A stretch of DNA of 64,000 nt from the NCBI RefSeq assembly GCF_024519155.1, contig NZ_JANIFJ010000003.1, forward strand, positions 62,001 to 126,000, written 5' to 3'. Position numbers and translations under genes: made by a program. Source of the stretch: Mangrovibrevibacter kandeliae (GTDB lineage: Bacteria > Pseudomonadota > Alphaproteobacteria > Rhizobiales > Rhizobiaceae). Positions 60,418 to 64,000 of this stretch are shown piece by piece (position 1 is the stretch's first letter; each line of letters opens with the position of its first letter). The notes under the pieces are model-generated. The model worked only from the letters and a program-made list of their open reading frames with translations. It ran no database searches and had not been told where the DNA came from.

Positions 60418-61649
60418 TGTCGGTCGTCCAGCTGAAGCCGCAGTCGCCGGGCGAGACGAGCCTCATCGCGCGGGCGGAAGGCGCCGGTGAACTGTCGAAG
60501 CCACGCCGCGAGGCGCTCGACACGCTGCGCCGCGACGGCCTGCCGAACCGGCGCGTCGAGGCCTGGCACTACACCGATCTGAAGCAGCTGCTCGGCACGC
60601 GGACGGAGGTCGCGCCGTCGCATGTCGTCGGCGGCAGTGACCTCCTCGCGCCGCTCCTGCCGAACAGCCACGTGATCGAGATCGGCACCGACGCCCAGCC
60701 GACGATGGGCGTCAGTGTCCTGCGCGGCGAGCGCCTGCCGGACTGGCAGGAGCCGGTGAACCACCTCGACCGCGACGTCGACACGATCCGCATGGTCAAC
60801 GTCGCGCTGGGGACGGTCACGTCCGAGATCGTCGTCGCCGCCGGCGACACGGCCGAGGCGCCGATCGAGCTGCGTGCCACCCCGGAGGCGGGAGGGCGGC
60901 AGCCTTACGTCGTCTGCTCGGTCGGGGCCGGCGCAGAGGTGACGATCGTCGAGCGCGTGTCGCGCACCGGCGGCCTCTCGGCAAGCGTTGCGGATCTCAC
61001 CGTCGGCGACGAAGCGAAGGTGCTCTGGATCGTCGACCAGGAGAAGGCGGACGACGAGACCCATCTCGGCCAGCTCAACATCACCGTCGGGCGGGGTGCG
61101 CAGCTGACCGTCGTCTTCCTCAACGCCGGCGGCGCGCTGGTGCGCCAGGAGATCCACACCCGCACGGCCGGCGAGGACGCCGAGATCCGCATCCGGGGGG
61201 TCAACCTCCTGAAGGCGGGCCAGCACGTCGACGTGACGACGACGCTGCACCACACGGTCGAGAATACCCGAGCGACCGAGATCCTGCGCAACGTCGTCAC
61301 GGGCGGGCGCGGCGTCTTCCAGGGCATGATCAAGGTCGCGCCCGGCGCGCAGAAGACCGACGCGCGGCTCGCCTGCAATTCGCTGCTCCTGTCGGACGAT
61401 GGCGAGTTCTCGGCCAAGCCGGAACTCGAGATCTTCGCCGACGACGTGCAGTGCGGCCATGGCGCGACGGCGGGGGAGATCAACGCCGATCACCTGTTCT
61501 ACCTGATGTCGCGCGGCATTCCGGCGGCAGAGGCGCGGGCGCTGCTGATCAAGGCCTTCGTCGCCGAGGTGGTCGAGGAGATCGAGGACGCGGCGGTCGT
61601 CGAGGCGCTCGAGGCGCGCATCGACCGCTGGCTCGAGGCCAACCGCTAG
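60417..61649 (+). CDS. sufD: Fe-S cluster assembly protein SufD
   Basis: 410 residues. The SufB-related partner with beta-helix core; 'RRVEAWHYTDLK', 'CNSLLLSDDGEFSAKPELEIFADDVQCGHGATAGEINADHLFYLMSRGIPAAEARALL' is the conserved region (Cys and His in VQCGHGAT). Starts on the last base of sufC. Followed 4 nt later by the VOC gene. Confidence 0.97.
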   Translation: MSVVQLKPQSPGETSLIARAEGAGELSKPRREALDTLRRDGLPNRRVEAWHYTDLKQLLGTRTEVAPSHVVGGSDLLAPLLPNSHVIEIGTDAQPTMGVSVLRGERLPDWQEPVNHLDRDVDTIRMVNVALGTVTSEIVVAAGDTAEAPIELRATPEAGGRQPYVVCSVGAGAEVTIVERVSRTGGLSASVADLTVGDEAKVLWIVDQEKADDETHLGQLNITVGRGAQLTVVFLNAGGALVRQEIHTRTAGEDAEIRIRGVNLLKAGQHVDVTTTLHHTVENTRATEILRNVVTGGRGVFQGMIKVAPGAQKTDARLACNSLLLSDDGEFSAKPELEIFADDVQCGHGATAGEINADHLFYLMSRGIPAAEARALLIKAFVAEVVEEIEDAAVVEALEARIDRWLEANR

Positions 61650-61653
61650 GTCG

Positions 61654-62034
61654 ATGCCCGTCACGCTCGACCACTGCGTGATCCATGTCTCCGACTGGGA
61701 CCGGTCGGAGACGTTCTACCGCGACGTGGTCGGCGGCGAGGTCATCCAGCAGGCGGTTGGGTATGCGCTGCGCTTCGGCGCACAGCAGCTGAACTGCCAC
61801 GGCCCGGGCAAGGCGGCCGACCCGCTGGCGAAGGCGCCGGTGATGTCAGGCAACAGCGACCTCTGCTTCCGCTGGCACGGTGAGATCGCCGAGGCGGCCG
61901 CCCATCTCCGCGCGCATGGCGTCTTGGTCGAGCTCGGCCCCGTCGCCCGGAGCGGCGCGGGCGGCGACGGCACGAGTGTCTATTTCCGCGATCCGGATGG
62001 ATCGCTCCTGGAGTTCATATCCTATGACGGCTGA
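61654..62034 (+). CDS. VOC (glyoxalase-like) family protein inside the suf operon
   Basis: 126 residues of the vicinal oxygen chelate fold. Metal-ligand-type residues: His7 in 'LDHCVIHVSD', His49 in 'NCHGPGK' and Glu121 in 'GSLLEFISYDG'. Usual substrates are dicarbonyls, thiols or aromatic diols, not predictable here. It is 4 nt after sufD and its end overlaps the sufS start by 11 nt, so it is translated with the suf genes. Not a standard suf member. Confidence 0.85.
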   Translation: MPVTLDHCVIHVSDWDRSETFYRDVVGGEVIQQAVGYALRFGAQQLNCHGPGKAADPLAKAPVMSGNSDLCFRWHGEIAEAAAHLRAHGVLVELGPVARSGAGGDGTSVYFRDPDGSLLEFISYDG

Positions 62035-63274
62035 CGCGATCAGGGCCGAGACGGCCGGCTTCGACGTCGAGGCGATCCGACGGGACTTCCCCATCCTCTC
62101 GATGGAGGTCTACGGCAAGCCGCTGACCTATCTCGACAGCGCTGCCTCGGCGCAGAAGCCGAAGGCCGTTCTCGAGGCCGTGCAGAAGGCCTATGGCGAG
62201 GACTACGCCAACGTCCACCGCGGCCTGCACTATCTGTCGAACAAGGCGACCGAGGCCTTCGAGGCGGCGCGCGAGACGGTGCGCGCCTTCCTCAACGCGC
62301 CGAGCGCCGAGGAGATCGTCTTCACCCGATCGGCGACCGAGGCGATCAACCTCGTTGCCTACAGCTATGGCATGGCCGAGATCGGCGAGGGCGACGAGAT
62401 CGTGCTCACGATCATGGAGCACCACTCCAACATCGTGCCGTGGCACTTCATCCGCGAGCGCAAGGGCGCGAAGCTCGTCTTCGTGCCGGTCGCCGAGGAC
62501 GGCTCGATCGCCATCGAAGACTTCGAGCGGGCCATCGGCCCGCGCACCAAGATGGTCGCGATCACCCACATGTCGAACATGCTGGGCACCGTCACGCCGG
62601 TGAAGGAGGTGACCGCGCTCGCCCACGCCAGGGGGATCCCGGTGCTGGTCGACGGCAGCCAGGGTGCCGTGCACCTGCCGGTCGACGTCACCGATCTCGA
62701 CTGCGACTTCTACGCCTTCACCGGACACAAGGTCTATGGGCCGACCGGCATCGGCGTGCTCTACGGCAAGCGCGAGCTGCTGGAGCGGATGCAGCCGTTC
62801 AACGGCGGCGGCGAGATGATCGTCGAGGTCAGCGAGGACGCGGTGACCTACAGCCCGCCGCCGCACCGCTTCGAGGCCGGCACGCCGCCCATCGTGCAGG
62901 CGATCGGGCTCGGGGCGGCGCTCGACTACATGCGGGGCGTCGGCCGGGAGGCGATCGCGCGGCACGAGGAGGCGCTGCGCGACTACGCACACGAGCGCCT
63001 GTCGGCGGTGAACGCGCTGCGTGTCTTCGGCACCGCCGCCGGCAAGGGCGCGATTCTCTCCTTCGAGCTCCAGGGCATCCACGCCCACGACGTCGCCATG
63101 CTCATTGACCGCGAGGGCGTTGCGGTGCGCGCCGGCACCCACTGCGCCCAGCCGCTCTTGAAGCGGTTCGGTGTGACCTCCACATGCCGGGCGTCCTTTG
63201 CTATGTACAACACCACCGGCGAGATCGACCGGCTCGCCGAAGCGCTGGAAAAGGCGAGACGTTTCTTCGCCTGA
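62024..63274 (+). CDS. sufS: Cysteine desulfurase SufS
   Basis: 416 residues, group II desulfurase. 'AIRRDFPILSMEVYGKPLTYLDSAASAQKP', 'MEHHSNIVPWH', the PLP Lys236 in 'FTGHKVYGPTGIG', 'FEAGTPPIVQAIGLG', and the active Cys374 in 'RAGTHCAQPLLKRFG'. It supplies sulfur to SufBCD, usually with SufE/U. The start ATG 62024 overlaps the VOC gene. sufT follows 11 nt later. Confidence 0.98.
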   Translation: MTADAIRAETAGFDVEAIRRDFPILSMEVYGKPLTYLDSAASAQKPKAVLEAVQKAYGEDYANVHRGLHYLSNKATEAFEAARETVRAFLNAPSAEEIVFTRSATEAINLVAYSYGMAEIGEGDEIVLTIMEHHSNIVPWHFIRERKGAKLVFVPVAEDGSIAIEDFERAIGPRTKMVAITHMSNMLGTVTPVKEVTALAHARGIPVLVDGSQGAVHLPVDVTDLDCDFYAFTGHKVYGPTGIGVLYGKRELLERMQPFNGGGEMIVEVSEDAVTYSPPPHRFEAGTPPIVQAIGLGAALDYMRGVGREAIARHEEALRDYAHERLSAVNALRVFGTAAGKGAILSFELQGIHAHDVAMLIDREGVAVRAGTHCAQPLLKRFGVTSTCRASFAMYNTTGEIDRLAEALEKARRFFA

Positions 63275-63285
63275 AGGGTCGGACG

Positions 63286-63711
63286 ATGGACAAAGATGCA
63301 GCCCTGACGCCCGCGGTCGAGCCGCGCGAGGCCGAAGACACCGCCGCGGCCAACATCGCCATGGCGAGCGGTGCGGCCGCGCCGTCTGCGATCGCCGCCG
63401 AGGAGCTTTCGCGCCTGACGGACGATATCGTCGCCGCCCTGAAGACGGTCTACGACCCGGAAATTCCGGCGGACATCTACGAGCTCGGCCTCGTCTACAA
63501 GATCGACATCGACGACGACCGGAAGGTCGCCATCGAGATGACGCTGACGGCGCCGGGCTGTCCGGTGGCCGGGGAGATGCCGGGCTGGGTGGAAAACGCC
63601 GTCGCCTCGGTCGAGGGCGTGCAGGCGGTGGACGTCGACCTCGTCTTCGATCCGCCCTGGACGCCGGAGCGCATGAGCGAGGAAGCGCAGGTCGCCGTCG
63701 GCTGGTTCTGA
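63286..63711 (+). CDS. sufT: SUF system Fe-S assembly protein SufT (MIP18/DUF59 family)
   Basis: 141 residues. An N-terminal variable Ala-rich part (about 1-40) then the DUF59 domain: 'IVAALKTVYDPEIPADIYELGLVYKIDID', 'TLTAPGCPVAGEMPGWVENAV' with the hyper-reactive Cys, and 'VDVDLVFDPPWTPERMSEEA'. A role in Fe-S protein maturation. ATG 63286 chosen; an upstream open stretch lies over sufS. Confidence 0.95.
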   Translation: MDKDAALTPAVEPREAEDTAAANIAMASGAAAPSAIAAEELSRLTDDIVAALKTVYDPEIPADIYELGLVYKIDIDDDRKVAIEMTLTAPGCPVAGEMPGWVENAVASVEGVQAVDVDLVFDPPWTPERMSEEAQVAVGWF

Positions 63712-63813
63712 CGCAGAGCTTGCCCGCACCGGGTGCGCGATCGGCCGGGCTCTTGCGAGCGCCTTGCGCCATGCGCATCTTCGATGGGACAACAGACTAC
63801 GAGGAGCCGGACC

Positions 63814-64000
63814 ATGGGCCGTTTCGCTGTGATGACGATGACCGACGCCGCCGCGGCGCGCGTGCGTGACATCGTGGCCGCGCGCGGCGCCGCGGCGCTC
63901 GGCATCCGGGTCGGCGTCAAGAAGGGCGGCTGCGCGGGGATGGAATACACCATCGACCTCGCCACCGAGACCAGACCCAGTGAGGACGCCGTCGAGCACG
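63814..64000 (+). CDS. sufA: A-type Fe-S carrier (SufA/IscA/HesB-like), 3' partial
   Basis: The first 62 codons are visible and the frame runs off the window end. 'MTMTDAAAARVRDIVAARGAAALGIRVGVKKGGCAGMEYTIDLA' contains the first of the three conserved Cys (GGCAGM-type). An A-type carrier that receives clusters from SufBCD. ATG 63814 has GAGGAG 7 nt upstream. 102 nt after sufT, probably the last gene of the suf operon. Confidence 0.85.
   Translation, partial: MGRFAVMTMTDAAAARVRDIVAARGAAALGIRVGVKKGGCAGMEYTIDLATETRPSEDAVEH

Overview
This 64 kb window is a stretch of high-GC (roughly two-thirds G+C by eye) alphaproteobacterial chromosome, most probably from the order Hyphomicrobiales (Rhizobiales). 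The reasons are: the cell-cycle pair divK-pleD; the block pyrB-pyrC-plsY-dprA-topA-rnr-DUF983-MFS-rpmG; gatC/gatA/gatB followed by an NDUFA12-like complex I gene, a DUF2155 protein and aat-accC-accB-aroQ; an RNase E ending in the GWW PNPase-binding motif; a GTTC-N7-GTTC type SOS box; and a suf operon with cysteine desulfurases at both ends. I saw no rRNA, tRNA, CRISPR array, insertion sequence or prophage. The window is core chromosome, with a few accessory spots.

Layout. 1-2074: two membrane-associated proteins of no known function, the first cut by the window edge. 2124-5740: uvrA and ssb diverge around a perfect SOS box. 5811-8682: an exported nucleosidase-like protein, then divK-pleD. 9292-20903 (mostly minus strand): rpmG with its terminator, an MFS transporter, a DUF983 protein, rnr, topA, dprA, plsY, a catalytically degenerate pyrC and pyrB, many coupled by ATGA/GTGA overlaps. 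20995-24891: an AidB-like acyl-CoA dehydrogenase, a two-gene membrane operon behind a perfect CtrA box, ruvX and a UPF0173 hydrolase. 24980-31048: gatC, a GNAT gene and gatA; a tandem Uma2 pair of which one copy is dead; gatB, a second GNAT gene and an NDUFA12-like gene. 31158-36823: a DUF2155 protein facing the minus-strand run M48 protease - DsbA-like - aroQ - accB - accC - aat.

36931-46828: an aminotransferase and RNase E converging on a strong hairpin terminator, then an AmiC-type amidase, PBP1a and prfB with its programmed +1 frameshift site. 46878-49639: an M23 factor, a DUF455 ferritin-like protein and a BCP peroxiredoxin. 49847-56420: a giant AsmA-like protein, tyrS, anmK and an alpha/beta hydrolase. 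56501-64000: an iron-responsive-looking palindrome and the suf operon (desulfurase, sufB, small ORF, sufC, sufD, VOC protein, sufS, sufT and an A-type carrier cut by the window edge).

Functional themes are DNA repair and processing (uvrA, ssb, dprA, topA, ruvX), RNA turnover (rnr, rne), cell-cycle control (divK, pleD, CtrA boxes), cell-wall growth and recycling (amidase, PBP1a, M23, anmK), fatty-acid and phospholipid supply (accBC, plsY), pyrimidine synthesis, translation (gatCAB, tyrS, prfB, rpmG) and Fe-S cluster assembly. The least explained parts are the 5' two-gene cassette, the CtrA-box membrane operon, the small and VOC genes inside suf, the zinc-ligand-less dihydroorotase and several intergenic hairpins.
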